From NCBI RefSeq assembly GCF_019219065.1, contig NZ_JAHUWK010000001.1, positions 620,001 through 684,000 on the forward strand: 64,000 bases of DNA, written 5' to 3'. The position numbers and the translations under genes are program-made. The notes below the pieces were generated by a model. It did no database searches and was not told where the DNA came from. It saw nothing but the letters and a program-made list of their open reading frames with translations. Below, one piece after another: positions 34,307 through 44,436 of the stretch (position 1 is its first letter; every line of letters starts with the position of its first letter). This DNA comes from Duganella sp. sic0402 (GTDB lineage Bacteria; Pseudomonadota; Gammaproteobacteria; Burkholderiales; Burkholderiaceae_D).

Positions 34307-37300
34307 GCTGTGGTCTGATTACTGTTGGGTAACGATGGCGCCCACTGACTGATCGACGGCTCGTGCGGGCCGCTGGCATGTGTCAGGGTCTCATAATTGA
34401 GCGTGAATAGCGTGCGCCAGTGGTCGACGGAAATCTTGGCCGCACTGATGCAAGCATCGCCTTGCTTGCTTGGTGTACGGCTTAAGTGGCTGCCATCTGG
34501 GTTGTAGATATCCAGTCGGTAGTCGTTCGGACTGCTGCCGCTATTCAGATGCGACAGTACATAGATAAAACCTTCCGGCTCACAGGCAATGTCGAGATAC
34601 TGCAGTTGCTCCGCACGCGGGTTGAGCGCCAGCGTGGCAATCAGCTGTTGAACCTGAAGCTTGTTTTCTGCGTCCTTTTGGATACGGAAGGTCTGCGCGT
34701 TGGTGGCGTCACGTAGCAGCCAGCGGCTGCCCGGGCTTTCCATCTCAACCGAGAAGTCAGCCAGGCCGCGCACCGGTATTTCGTGGCCGTCGTTGCGCAC
34801 ATCGAAGGCCAGTTGGTTATCGGGATCGTGTATCAGCCATACCTGATCGGGCGTTACCACTTCCACAAAGGCCGTTGGCGCTAACGTTAGCCCTTTGCCG
34901 GTAAGCGCCTGGCGAACGGTCTCGCTGAGTTCAGCCTTATTCAGCTCCGCCTGATGCGCCGCTTCCAGATAGGCGCGCGGCGCAACAGATGGCGTCAGCT
35001 GGGCCAGCAACGCGATCGTCAGCGCGGGCGATACCCTACGCTTGTCGAGCGTGACGGCAAAGCTAGCGTCGAGTTCAAAATGCAGGGGACCGGCGAAACA
35101 CTGCACCGCATTACCGGTTGTATCGAATGCCTGGACCCGGCTGTTGTTCTGCTCCAGCAGAAGCACGCGGCCGTCGGCCGTGACTGTCATGGCTTTCGGG
35201 CCATTCAACAGGCCTTCTAGCGCCCCTTTGCCACTCATGGGGATGGCGAGTTCCGCTTGCGCGTCGCTGGTGGGAGCCTCCTGCAGCTTGAGGATTTCCA
35301 TCTTGCTCTCCGCGTAGTTGACGCCGATTGCGTAGCCGCCGGGATGCACAATCACCGCGTCCAGGTTTTGCTGGTTGAATACGCCCCAGCTCTGGTCTGA
35401 GCCGTAGTCAAAATCGGTGGCCGGGGCACTCAGGTCGACATGGCGCAGATGCAGCTTGCTGTCGCGCGAGCCGCGCGGATCGAGGTAGAAGTTACGCGGG
35501 CTGAATTCCGGGTAGGGGGAGGCATATGCCATAATCCCGGATGGCCGCCGCTTGAGCACATACAGTACACCGCCGCCAGGCTGGTTCAGCGTCCATACGC
35601 TTTCTTTGGCGACGATCACCTTGCTGACGGTGTTTTCAAGCGGTTTTCCTGCGTCGTTGAATGCGCTACGGATATCGGCAGGAACCACCTGGTCTGCGGA
35701 GTCCAATGCTTTTTGCAGCGTCAGGGGCAGTGTCAACAGTGCTTCAGGGCCGAACTGGTCCAGCGTGAGATAGGGCTGCACCGAGAAGCCACGCGATGGG
35801 AATTTTGCCCCTTTGTTGGGATCGGCCAGTGTACTAATGCATTGGAATACATGCATAGGTGTTTGCACGCGGGTCGTGTCATTATCCAGCGGCAAGCCCA
35901 TTTGGTCAGCCCGCCAGGTGTAGCCCAGCCGATAGGCGTGGTTGTTCAAGCTCAGGTTGATCAGCTTGGTCACATGGCGGATACCGTCGCTATCCACGGT
36001 TTTTGCCACCGCTGTTGGCGCTTGGTGAGTATCACGCCAATAGCGTGCACCATTCTTATCCAGACTGAGTACCTTCTTGTGTTCGTAGACAGTCGAAGAG
36101 GTGAGTGGCACTAGCCGTTCAATGATGGCGCCGCCGACCTGGATTGTGCTGGAGCCGTCGGTGGTGGCGGCGTTGATCCAGTCGCTGACCCAGGCGCCAC
36201 ACATCCACTGGTTCTTGGCATACAGGTTCACACTGATCTGAATGTTCTCACCATTCCCTGCTGCGACGTTGACAAAGGTGTGCTGAATAGTCTTGCCAAG
36301 AGTACTTCGAGGAAACGGTCCCATCGTTTGCGAGGTCCCGCTTTGGTGCGTCAAAGTTAGGGTGTAGTAATCGAGCTGTAACGGCCAGACCGCGTCTTCA
36401 CCTCCATGCACAGGATCTGGTTTGACCGTGACCGCGACATCAATCGCGCGGCTCAATTTCAGATCGTAGACTGCGGGTGCGTTGGTGACCGCCACCGTGG
36501 TTGAGATCATCATGCCGGTAGCGGCGGTCAGGCACATCACTTTCATGACCCAGCCGGCAATCGGCATCGCCTGCGCCACTTGCGCGCCTACTACGCGCGC
36601 CACCAAAGGTTTAGCGATCAGGTGTATCAGCGCCTGGCTGAAGATAATGCTACCGATGGCAGCACTCGCTTTGCGCAGGAAAAGTTCCGGCGTCATGGTT
36701 TTCAGCCAAGCGTCGCCATCTTCGCAGAGTACCCCCAGTAAGGCCTCCAGCACCAAAGGGTTTGTGAACAAGCTGTACAGCCAGGAGCTGGAGTCCATGC
36801 CAACGCCAAAGCCAATCATCAGGCCCGGCACGCCGTAGTTCAGAATGCCGGTGGTATTTCTGCCGAGGTGGTCAACCTCGCTATCACCCTTGCCGGTGCC
36901 CAGGCCTGCCAGCAGGATGCGCGCCTTGACTGCGCCGTCGGCAAACGGGAACACTAGTGTTGTGGTGTTCCCGCCGAGCGGAATACCCATGATGCAATCC
37001 GCAGGGCGAATGAACTGCAGATATTTCTTGCTGGCGGTGCCGCGATATTGCGCGCTCTTGATGCGCTCCACCCAGTCTTTTGGGGTGATAGGTTTATCCT
37101 GGCTATCGAGAAACTCGACATACGCGCCGAGGCAGCGATTAGCTTTGTTCTTGACGCCGATGCGTACCGTTTGGGTATCGCCGTCAAATTCAATATTGTC
37201 GCTGATCTCCAGTCCCCAGCTGGAGCCTGGATTGGCAAGTGTCCATTTGTACATCGCGCCTTCCACTGCGCTTTGCAGCTGGCTGGCCGGCTTGCCGATA

Positions 37301-38205
37301 CCTTGTTTGTCTTGAGTCGAAGGGATGCCCAGCGAACGTTGCCAGGCAATGCCCTGCAAACGGGCCTCATCTTTGAGGATGCGCAGCAGATAGTCCAGCG
37401 TCGGCTTGGCTGCCTGCAGCGTACCTTCATGCAGGTCCGTCAACGGCAGCCGGCGGTTACCGTCGACATCGGTTGGCCATTTGACTTCGACATTGTCGCT
37501 GCCGATCAGGCCCGCAGGTGGCTCGACTGGCGTGCCATCAGCATGGCGCGCGATGGTGTTAATCGTCCAAGGGTCTCTGTGGCCAGCAGGATGGCGCGAA
37601 ATGTATTGCCATAGTTCCGGATGGTGATCAAGCGCATCCTCGATGTAGTAGTCTAGCATGTCAGCCGCGATTTCCGGATTGATCGAGGCAACTTCAGGAT
37701 GGTTGAACAGGATGGTTTTTGCCGCTTCATAAGGCGTCATGAAATCGCCGGCATCGGCCAACAGGGTAAAATTTTCGTGGCTGGCGGCCTGTCGAAGCAG
37801 CGGGGTGGCATGCAATTGGCCCAGAACCGCTGGATGGCGTGCTTTTAAACTGTCGCGCTGGCGGCGCCGCGCAGCAATTTTTCGACTTTCCAGAGGCACG
37901 TGGATGCCCGTGGCAACGATGTCGCCTATGACAGATTCAGAATCGGCTGCCGGGCGAGTGGCGTAATACACGGTTAATGTGGTGGCGGAAAACTCGACTT
38001 CATCGACAAAGTGGGTAATCCGTCCCAAGTGTTCACCAGGAATCGCCGCCAGCACCTGATTTCGTTCGCGATGTGCACTGAGTGTTTCTGGCGTGTGCAA
38101 CGTAATCGAATATTCTTTGCCGCCAGCATGGAGTGTCAGCGGTGCATCTATAGCCTCAGTCAAAGACAGATGCAGGGTGCGGAAAGAGGTGGCACGCGTG
38201 GACAT
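34303..38205 (-). CDS. Giant protein of unknown family, 1300 aa
   Basis: I do not recognise this gene. The start is the ATG at 38205; an in-frame TTG at 38238 is less likely. No signal peptide is present. Residues about 1-90 look like a small beta-rich N-terminal domain. About 450-580 is a hydrophobic region with several possible membrane helices (for example GILNYGVPGLMIGFGVGM and GWVMKVMCLTAATGMMISTT). From about 870 the sequence is beta-propeller-like, with one NHL-like blade KAMTVTADGRVLLLEQNNSR (about 1002) and another near the end (YLDIACEPEGFIYVLSH). It is coupled to the pentapeptide gene by ATGA, so the two products probably act together. Membrane insertion or translocation is only a guess. 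Confidence 0.8.
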   Translation of the reverse strand: MSTRATSFRTLHLSLTEAIDAPLTLHAGGKEYSITLHTPETLSAHRERNQVLAAIPGEHLGRITHFVDEVEFSATTLTVYYATRPAADSESVIGDIVATGIHVPLESRKIAARRRQRDSLKARHPAVLGQLHATPLLRQAASHENFTLLADAGDFMTPYEAAKTILFNHPEVASINPEIAADMLDYYIEDALDHHPELWQYISRHPAGHRDPWTINTIARHADGTPVEPPAGLIGSDNVEVKWPTDVDGNRRLPLTDLHEGTLQAAKPTLDYLLRILKDEARLQGIAWQRSLGIPSTQDKQGIGKPASQLQSAVEGAMYKWTLANPGSSWGLEISDNIEFDGDTQTVRIGVKNKANRCLGAYVEFLDSQDKPITPKDWVERIKSAQYRGTASKKYLQFIRPADCIMGIPLGGNTTTLVFPFADGAVKARILLAGLGTGKGDSEVDHLGRNTTGILNYGVPGLMIGFGVGMDSSSWLYSLFTNPLVLEALLGVLCEDGDAWLKTMTPELFLRKASAAIGSIIFSQALIHLIAKPLVARVVGAQVAQAMPIAGWVMKVMCLTAATGMMISTTVAVTNAPAVYDLKLSRAIDVAVTVKPDPVHGGEDAVWPLQLDYYTLTLTHQSGTSQTMGPFPRSTLGKTIQHTFVNVAAGNGENIQISVNLYAKNQWMCGAWVSDWINAATTDGSSTIQVGGAIIERLVPLTSSTVYEHKKVLSLDKNGARYWRDTHQAPTAVAKTVDSDGIRHVTKLINLSLNNHAYRLGYTWRADQMGLPLDNDTTRVQTPMHVFQCISTLADPNKGAKFPSRGFSVQPYLTLDQFGPEALLTLPLTLQKALDSADQVVPADIRSAFNDAGKPLENTVSKVIVAKESVWTLNQPGGGVLYVLKRRPSGIMAYASPYPEFSPRNFYLDPRGSRDSKLHLRHVDLSAPATDFDYGSDQSWGVFNQQNLDAVIVHPGGYAIGVNYAESKMEILKLQEAPTSDAQAELAIPMSGKGALEGLLNGPKAMTVTADGRVLLLEQNNSRVQAFDTTGNAVQCFAGPLHFELDASFAVTLDKRRVSPALTIALLAQLTPSVAPRAYLEAAHQAELNKAELSETVRQALTGKGLTLAPTAFVEVVTPDQVWLIHDPDNQLAFDVRNDGHEIPVRGLADFSVEMESPGSRWLLRDATNAQTFRIQKDAENKLQVQQLIATLALNPRAEQLQYLDIACEPEGFIYVLSHLNSGSSPNDYRLDIYNPDGSHLSRTPSKQGDACISAAKISVDHWRTLFTLNYETLTHASGPHEPSISQWAPSLPNSNQTTA

Positions 38206-38311
38206 AGTGGTTTTCCGGAAAGTTTTAGAATACTGCAATGCTAAAACTTTCCAGTGAACCTGTATGTCACGTAAACGTGCTACACGGCACTCCTTGGAAC
38301 GATAACGCTAC

Positions 38312-40282
38312 TTAGGCGCGCGGGCGCTGGCGGTGGAATACCAGAGGGCTGTACGGGATGTTGGACGGCGGCGCCGATTTCAGGATGCCCGGTTTCATCG
38401 CGCCGACCACGTGCATTTCGCACGGCTTGCAGTCGAACCGCAGGGTGTAGGTTTCGTCGCCGCTGACCAGGGTCATCGGTTCGGCGCGCACCTGGCCCTG
38501 AACGCCTTGCACGCCCTTGGCCTGTTTCGGGCACAGATTGAAGGAGAAGCGCAGGCAGTGCTTGGTGATCATCAGCGGCACTTCGCCTGGCTCTTCGTGC
38601 GACTCATACGCGGCGGCGATCAGCTGCACGCCATGCTTGTGGTAGAAGGCGCGCGCTTTCTCGTTGTAGACGTTGGCCAGATAGCTCAGCTGCGTGTCCG
38701 GATACACGGCCGGCGGCTCGGCACCTGCTTTACGGGTAGGACGGTCCCAGGCAGCGAGGCGCACGGCCTCATGCGCCTCGATGGCCTCGCGGCGCAGCGC
38801 GTTGATCGCGGCCGATGGCACGAACCATGGCTGCGACAGTTTCAGCTCGACGCTGTCACACACAAACATGGTGTTGCCCAGCTTGGCCAAACTGGCACGC
38901 AGCGAGGCATCGGCCTGGTCGGCGTTTTGGGCAGGCTGCAGCGCGATGGCCGCGCTGGTGTCGCTGACAAAGCCGTCTTCGTCGCACAGCGACAGGCGCA
39001 AGCCGTCTTGCTGTTCGCTCAGCGTCAGGTGCAGGCCGACTTTGCGGTCGGCGGATTTCTTGTTGAGCGACGCTTCCCAGTGGTGGTCGCGGTTGCGCTT
39101 GATGGAGGTGCCGACTTTCAGGCCGGGCAGGGCGCTGATTGCCTCGTTCGGGAATACGCGCCAGACCTGACCTTCCTCGTTTTCGTCGAGCTTCTTGACC
39201 ACGTTGGCCTGCACGCCCTGGACTTCGCGCTTGTGCATATAGTTCAAGCCGTCGCCATTGGCCATGGACGCATTGGTCACCACGTCGAAATGGTCGGTGG
39301 CGACACGGCTGACCGTGCCCAGTTCGACGCCCACGTATTTAGGGCTGTCGAAGGCGCCGATATCTTCCAGGCGGCCGTTGGCGAAGTAATCGGTGTGGCC
39401 GCGGTGGAAAGTCTTGTCGACATCCGGCGTGAACATGATCTCGGTGCGGCCGCTGGCGGCGCGCGTGAATTCGGTGCGGCGCTCCAGAATCTCATCCAGC
39501 AGCAGGCGGTAGTGGGCGGTGATGTTCTTCACATAACCCATGTCCTTGTAGCGGCCTTCGATCTTGAACGAGCGGATGCCGGCGTCGACCAGTGCTTCCA
39601 GGTTGGCGCTCTGGTCGTTGTCCTTCATCGACAGCAGGTGTTTTTCATACGCCACCACGCCGCCCTTGCTATCGCTCAGCGTGTACGGCAGGCGGCAGGC
39701 TTGCGAGCAGTCGCCACGGTTGGCGCTGCGGCCGGTGTCGGCGTGCGAGATATAGCACTGGCCGGAATACGCCACGCACAGCGCGCCGTGGATGAAGTAT
39801 TCCAGCGGCGTGTCGACGTCGGCGTGGATCTTTTTGATCTGTTCGATGGTCAGCTCGCGCGCCAGCACCAGCTGCGAGAAGCCGACGTTGCCGAGGAATT
39901 TGGCCTTCTCTGCGGTGCGGATGTCGCACTGCGTGCTGGCGTGCAGCTGGATCGGTGGCAAGTCCATTTCCAGCAGGCCCATGTCCTGCACGATCAGCGC
40001 ATCGACGCCGGCGTCGTACAGTTCCCAGATCTGCTTGCGGGCTGCTTCCAGTTCGGCGTCGTGCAGAATCGTGTTCAGCGTGACAAAGATGCGCGAGTGG
40101 TAGCGGTGTGCGAATTCCACCAGCCGCGAGATTTCCTCGATCGAATTGCTGGCGTTATGGCGCGCGCCAAAGGCGGGGCCGCCGATATACACGGCGTCCG
40201 CACCATGCAAAATGGCTTCACGGCCGATTTCGGCGGTTTTGGCGGGCGACAGCAATTCAAGCTGGTGGGCTAGCAGAGTCAT
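38312..40282 (-). CDS. rlhA: U32-family protein, 23S rRNA C2501 hydroxylase type (RlhA)
   Basis: Protein of 656 aa, annotated in older sources as a collagenase-like U32 peptidase. Its length and domain order match E. coli RlhA (YdcP), which hydroxylates C2501 of 23S rRNA with prephenate and iron. The U32 barrel starts ELLSPAKTAEIGREAILHGA, includes YIGGPAFGAR, and carries the U32 signature GEF/IEGR region seen as SFKIEGRYKDMGYVKNITA. Clustered Cys residues for an iron-sulfur centre appear in GQCYISHADTGRSANRGDC and SQACRLPY, with more in the C-terminal part. The ATG at 40282 begins the conserved N-terminus. No operon partner is evident. Confidence 0.85.
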   Translation of the reverse strand: MTLLAHQLELLSPAKTAEIGREAILHGADAVYIGGPAFGARHNASNSIEEISRLVEFAHRYHSRIFVTLNTILHDAELEAARKQIWELYDAGVDALIVQDMGLLEMDLPPIQLHASTQCDIRTAEKAKFLGNVGFSQLVLARELTIEQIKKIHADVDTPLEYFIHGALCVAYSGQCYISHADTGRSANRGDCSQACRLPYTLSDSKGGVVAYEKHLLSMKDNDQSANLEALVDAGIRSFKIEGRYKDMGYVKNITAHYRLLLDEILERRTEFTRAASGRTEIMFTPDVDKTFHRGHTDYFANGRLEDIGAFDSPKYVGVELGTVSRVATDHFDVVTNASMANGDGLNYMHKREVQGVQANVVKKLDENEEGQVWRVFPNEAISALPGLKVGTSIKRNRDHHWEASLNKKSADRKVGLHLTLSEQQDGLRLSLCDEDGFVSDTSAAIALQPAQNADQADASLRASLAKLGNTMFVCDSVELKLSQPWFVPSAAINALRREAIEAHEAVRLAAWDRPTRKAGAEPPAVYPDTQLSYLANVYNEKARAFYHKHGVQLIAAAYESHEEPGEVPLMITKHCLRFSFNLCPKQAKGVQGVQGQVRAEPMTLVSGDETYTLRFDCKPCEMHVVGAMKPGILKSAPPSNIPYSPLVFHRQRPRA

Positions 40283-40444
40283 GACTACATTCCTTACAAT
40301 CGAAGGCGGGAATTATAGCGAAATCAGGACCTTAAGTCATTTTGTGTACCATATTGGCCGCTTTGAAAAGATTTATTTGTCAGTACATAGCGGATTTTTA
40401 TGACTTGTTCGTCTTAGCCGGTGTCTCCCTCATTTTTACTTCAC

Positions 40445-41026
40445 ATGCCCACTGACCTGGACGACTGGTTTGTACGCGAGGTGCTGCCGCTGGAGGCGGC
40501 GCTGGCCCGTTTCCTGCGTCGTCATCGCCAGCCCAGCGATGATGTTGCCGATTTATTACAGGAAGTCTATGTGCGGATCTATGAATCCGCCGCCCGGCAC
40601 CGTCCGGAGCTGGTACAGGCCTTCGTCTTCGCTGCCGCGCGCAACCTGCTAATTGATCAGGCGCGCCGCGCGCAGATCGTCTCCATCGAAGCTTACGCCG
40701 ACCTGGAAACGCTGGATCTGTCCAGCCATGAACTGACGCCCGAGCGCCACGCCAGCGGCCATCAGGAGCTGCGGCTGCTGCAAAACGCGCTGGAACAGCT
40801 GCCGCTGCGCTGCGGTGAAGTGGTCCGGCTACGCAAGATCGATGGAATGTCGCAGCGCGAAGTCGCCGAGCACATGGGGATTGCCGAGGACACGGTGGAA
40901 AAACAGATCGCGAAAGGTATGCGTGCGCTGGCGGACGCGCTGCTGCTCAAAGGAGTGGTAGTCAATATGTCAAAATTGACAGCCCGGATACGTGGCAAGA
41001 ATGAACAGAAAGGTGGCCCGCTATGA
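40445..41026 (+). CDS. FecI-like ECF sigma factor
   Basis: RNA polymerase sigma factor of 193 aa (from the ATG at 40445; an upstream GTG at 40421 is possible and neither has a good Shine-Dalgarno site). Region 2 has DVADLLQEVYVRIYES and FAAARNLLIDQARRA. Region 4 has LPLRCGEVVRLRKIDGMSQR and EVAEHMGIAEDTVEKQIAKG. It overlaps the downstream FecR gene by ATGA, and a TonB receptor with an STN domain follows, giving a standard cell-surface signalling set. I see no clear Fur box in the 162 bp upstream, which is unusual for this class. Confidence 0.9.
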   Translation: MPTDLDDWFVREVLPLEAALARFLRRHRQPSDDVADLLQEVYVRIYESAARHRPELVQAFVFAAARNLLIDQARRAQIVSIEAYADLETLDLSSHELTPERHASGHQELRLLQNALEQLPLRCGEVVRLRKIDGMSQREVAEHMGIAEDTVEKQIAKGMRALADALLLKGVVVNMSKLTARIRGKNEQKGGPL

Positions 41027-41979
41027 TGTGCAATGCCGCCGAGATTGAAGCGCAGGCCGCCGAATGGCTGGCCAGACGCGATCGGGATGACTGGAGCGAG
41101 CAGCAGCAACAGGCGTTCGACGCGTGGATTAATGCCGCCACCGCGCACCGCATTGCGTGGCTGCGGCTGGAAAGTATCTGGCAGCGTGCCGACCGTCTGG
41201 GCAGCCTGCATCATCCGGGCCGCAGCGCCGTCCCGGCTGCCGCGCTTTTCAGTCAGCGGTACTGGCGCATTGCTGCCGGCGTCACGCTGGTGGTCGGGGC
41301 GGCGTGGATTGCGACCATCGGCTTGCGCGATCAGCCGACGCAATATAAAACGGCGCTGGGCCAAAGTACCTCATTGGCGCTCGATGACGGCACGCGGGTA
41401 ACGCTCAACACCAACACCAGGTTGTGGGCAAAGCTGGCCAGTGCGCGGCGCGTGGTCTGGCTAGACAAGGGCGAAGCCTATTTTGAAGTCACGCACGACG
41501 CCAGCCGGCCTTTCGTGGTGGAGGCGGGTTCGCGCCGCATCACTGTACTGGGCACGCGCTTCTCGGTGCGCCGCGATGACGATGGCCAGGTACAGGTGAC
41601 GGTGGCGGATGGCCGCGTGCAGGTCAGCCCGACCGCCGATGGCGCCACTGCCGTACCGGCCATCATCACCCGCAACGACAGCCTGCTGGCGAAGGGCGAT
41701 GCGGTGCTGGTCAGCCATGAGACGGATCAGCAGACCACCAGCCGCCTGAGCTGGCGCCAGGGCCGGCTGGTGCTGGACCAGATGACGCTGGCGCAGGCGG
41801 CGCAGGAATTCAACCGCTACAACAAGCGGCAGCTGCTGATTGCCGACCCGGTCGCGGCGCAGCTGCGCATTGGCGGCAGCTTCAATGTCGACAATATCGA
41901 TGGCTTTGCGCGGCTGCTTGAGCAAGGCATGGGGCTGAAAGTCGCGCGCCAGGGCGACATCATCAAAATATATCGCTGA
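41023..41979 (+). CDS. FecR-like anti-sigma / signal transducer
   Basis: Inner-membrane regulator of 318 aa that holds or activates the sigma factor encoded just upstream and senses the receptor in the periplasm. The cytoplasmic N-terminal DUF4880 part reads AAEWLARRDRDDWSEQQQQA. One membrane helix lies near residues 84-102 (YWRIAAGVTLVVGAAWIATI). The periplasmic FecR domain contains LDDGTRVTLNTNTRLW, GEAYFEVTHDASRPFVVEAG and VLGTRFSVR. The C-terminal part (FNRYNKRQLLIADP) is the region that contacts the receptor STN domain. ATGA overlap with the sigma gene. Confidence 0.92.
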   Translation: MMCNAAEIEAQAAEWLARRDRDDWSEQQQQAFDAWINAATAHRIAWLRLESIWQRADRLGSLHHPGRSAVPAAALFSQRYWRIAAGVTLVVGAAWIATIGLRDQPTQYKTALGQSTSLALDDGTRVTLNTNTRLWAKLASARRVVWLDKGEAYFEVTHDASRPFVVEAGSRRITVLGTRFSVRRDDDGQVQVTVADGRVQVSPTADGATAVPAIITRNDSLLAKGDAVLVSHETDQQTTSRLSWRQGRLVLDQMTLAQAAQEFNRYNKRQLLIADPVAAQLRIGGSFNVDNIDGFARLLEQGMGLKVARQGDIIKIYR

Positions 41980-42048
41980 CGCATACCGGATTGTGTGGTG
42001 CTGCTCGTCTTAACGGATGGGCAGTATCCAATCACTTCAAAATAGGGC

Positions 42049-44427
42049 ATGAACATGGTTCGTCATACACTGGCTATCGCGGTGCTGGCTTTATGCACGG
42101 CGGCACAGGCGCAAACGCGCGACATCAGCATCGGCGCTGGAGATCTGAAAACCGCGCTCGATGCGTGGAGCACGCAGGCGGGCGTGCAGGTACTGTATAG
42201 CAGCGCCGATATCGAAGGCGTGCAAACCAAGGGGGCACGCGGTACCTTGTCGGCCGACGAGGCGTTGAAACAGCTACTCGCCAACAGCGACTTGCAGGTG
42301 CGGCATGACGGCGCCAACGCAGTGGTCATCTTTCGCGGCGCAAAACCGGCCGCAGTCGCCGCTATCAACACCGCAGCCCAGCCAGAAGCCAGCGGCGACA
42401 GCCTCGCCAGCATCACCGTCACCGCGCAAAAGCGCAGCCAGGCAGCCCAAAGCGTCCCCATCTCAATGACCACGCTGTCGGCGCGTGTGATTGAAGCGAA
42501 CCGCGTGCAGAATCTGCAGGATGTCAGCCGTTTGACGCCGGGACTGCTGGTGTCGTCGTTCAGCCAGGCCAATCCGACTATTGCGATACGCGGCATCAGC
42601 AATACGTTTTCGCAGATCGGCGTGAGCAAGCCGGTGGCCGTGGTGGTCGATGATGTCTTTATCCCGCGTAACAGCGCCGCGAGCTTTGAGCTGTTCGACC
42701 TGGATAGCATCAATGTGCTGAAAGGGCCGCAAGGCACGCTATTTGGGCGTAACGTCACTGGTGGTGTCATCGTGATCAACACCCGCCAGCCTGCGCTGGA
42801 CGAAAGCGCGGCGGAAGCGCAAATCACTTTCGGCAAGCTGGGCGAGCGCCAGCTCAATGGCCTGGTCACCACGCCGTTGAGCGAGGCGGCTGCCTTCAAG
42901 TTCTCCACCTCGCTGCGCGAACGCGACGGCTATGGGCGCGACCGCCTGACCGGCCAGGAGGAAGATGACCTGAACAGCCGCAACTACCGCGCGCAACTGC
43001 TGCTCAAGCCTGATAGCGATATCGAAGCCACCCTCAGCGCGGATTACAGCGAAGACTGGAATGGCGGCCGTACGCTGTCCTCCAATACGCTGGGCGACGA
43101 TGGCAATTCGCGCACTTCCGAACTCGGCGTGCCGCAAGGCTTTCAGCGCTATATCTCCGGCATCTCGGCCAAGCTTCACTGGAGGCTGCCGGCGGGTGAG
43201 CTAACAGCCATCAGCGCCTATCGTAGCTCGCGCGCCAGCGAAGACTACTCCGGCGTCGGCGTTCACTACAGCCTGCTGACCACCGGCAGCCAGAGCATCA
43301 CGCGCGACGCCGACAATATCGACACCTGGTCGCACGAGCTGCGCTACGCCAGCCCGAAATGGGCTGCGGGCGATTTCGTCACCGGCCTGTATTATATGAG
43401 CGAAGAGGGCAGCCGCTTGCTGGCGACGCACGGCCTGGCCGCCCGCACCGGTGCGCTGGCCAGTTCGACGCTGGCCGACCAGCAGGTCGATACCAAAAGC
43501 CTGGGCGTGTTCGCCGACGGTGTGGTGCACCTGCCCGCCGCTTTCGACCTCACAGCCGGTGTGCGCTACACGCACGACGAGAAGACCGGTAATCTGACCC
43601 GCACCGACTTCGTGCGTCCAGCCGCGACTTTCACCAGCAACGGCGTCAAGGCCAGCTGGAGCGAGTTCACGCCACGCCTGGTGCTGAGCTGGGAGCCACA
43701 AATGAACCTGATGTTCTATGCCAGCGCCACGCGCGGCTTCACCGCTGGCGGTTTTAACGGCGATGCCGCAACGGCGGCCATCTTCCACAAGTCATTTGAC
43801 CCAGAGAAGGTGAGCAATTACGAGGCTGGGGTCAAATCGCAATGGCTTAACAACCGCTTGCGCCTGAACGCATCGGTGTACAAAATGAAGTACACCGACA
43901 AGCAGGAATTGGTGAACAATGCGCTGACCGGCATCCTGACCATCGTCAACGCAGGCAAGGCGACCGTCAAGGGCGGCGAGCTGGAACTGGCGTACAAGCC
44001 GCTGAAATGGCTGGAACTGTCGGGCGGTTATAGCCATGTGGATGGCGTGTATGACAGCTTCGCCGTCGGCACTTTCAACTACACGGGCAATCCGCTGTCG
44101 TCGTCGCCTCGCAATCAGTACTCGGCCGCAGCCAACATCAGCCTGCCGATGGGGGCGGCCGGATTCCTGACCGCAGCCGCCAACTACGCATGGCGCGATA
44201 CTTACAACACCGGCGCTGCCAACGATCCCAATTTGCAGATTCCCGGCTACGGCCTGGCCAATATGAGTGCGGGCTACGAGTCGCCGGACCGCAGCTGGAA
44301 AGTCACCGCCTGGGTGAAGAACGCCAACGACACACGCTACATCCTGACCCGATCGACACAGGTGGTGCGCGCGGAGTATGACGGCGAGCCGCGCACCTTC
44401 GGCGTTACACTGGGCGCGAAGTTCTAA
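42049..44427 (+). CDS. TonB-dependent receptor with N-terminal STN signalling domain
   Basis: Outer-membrane receptor of 792 aa. After the signal peptide (ending TAAQAQ), residues about 24-100 are an STN domain (ISIGAGDLKTALDAWSTQAG). This is the part that signals through FecR. The plug has VPISMTTLSARVIEANRVQN, AIRGISNTFSQIG and VLKGPQGTLFGRNVTGG. The barrel ends with a terminal Phe (FGVTLGAKF). AGGGC precedes the ATG. It lies 69 bp after the FecR gene. The style is that of Sphingomonas/Caulobacter-type receptors, which also carry non-iron substrates, so the ligand is open. The gene for an exported metallo-hydrolase follows after 9 bp. Confidence 0.92.
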   Translation: MNMVRHTLAIAVLALCTAAQAQTRDISIGAGDLKTALDAWSTQAGVQVLYSSADIEGVQTKGARGTLSADEALKQLLANSDLQVRHDGANAVVIFRGAKPAAVAAINTAAQPEASGDSLASITVTAQKRSQAAQSVPISMTTLSARVIEANRVQNLQDVSRLTPGLLVSSFSQANPTIAIRGISNTFSQIGVSKPVAVVVDDVFIPRNSAASFELFDLDSINVLKGPQGTLFGRNVTGGVIVINTRQPALDESAAEAQITFGKLGERQLNGLVTTPLSEAAAFKFSTSLRERDGYGRDRLTGQEEDDLNSRNYRAQLLLKPDSDIEATLSADYSEDWNGGRTLSSNTLGDDGNSRTSELGVPQGFQRYISGISAKLHWRLPAGELTAISAYRSSRASEDYSGVGVHYSLLTTGSQSITRDADNIDTWSHELRYASPKWAAGDFVTGLYYMSEEGSRLLATHGLAARTGALASSTLADQQVDTKSLGVFADGVVHLPAAFDLTAGVRYTHDEKTGNLTRTDFVRPAATFTSNGVKASWSEFTPRLVLSWEPQMNLMFYASATRGFTAGGFNGDAATAAIFHKSFDPEKVSNYEAGVKSQWLNNRLRLNASVYKMKYTDKQELVNNALTGILTIVNAGKATVKGGELELAYKPLKWLELSGGYSHVDGVYDSFAVGTFNYTGNPLSSSPRNQYSAAANISLPMGAAGFLTAAANYAWRDTYNTGAANDPNLQIPGYGLANMSAGYESPDRSWKVTAWVKNANDTRYILTRSTQVVRAEYDGEPRTFGVTLGAKF

Positions 44428-44436
44428 GGAGGCGGC

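Noticed and set aside
38250-38275. CACGT-AA-ACGTG repeat between the giant protein gene and rlhA
   Set aside because: Five-base arms occur by chance at this length; no supporting context.
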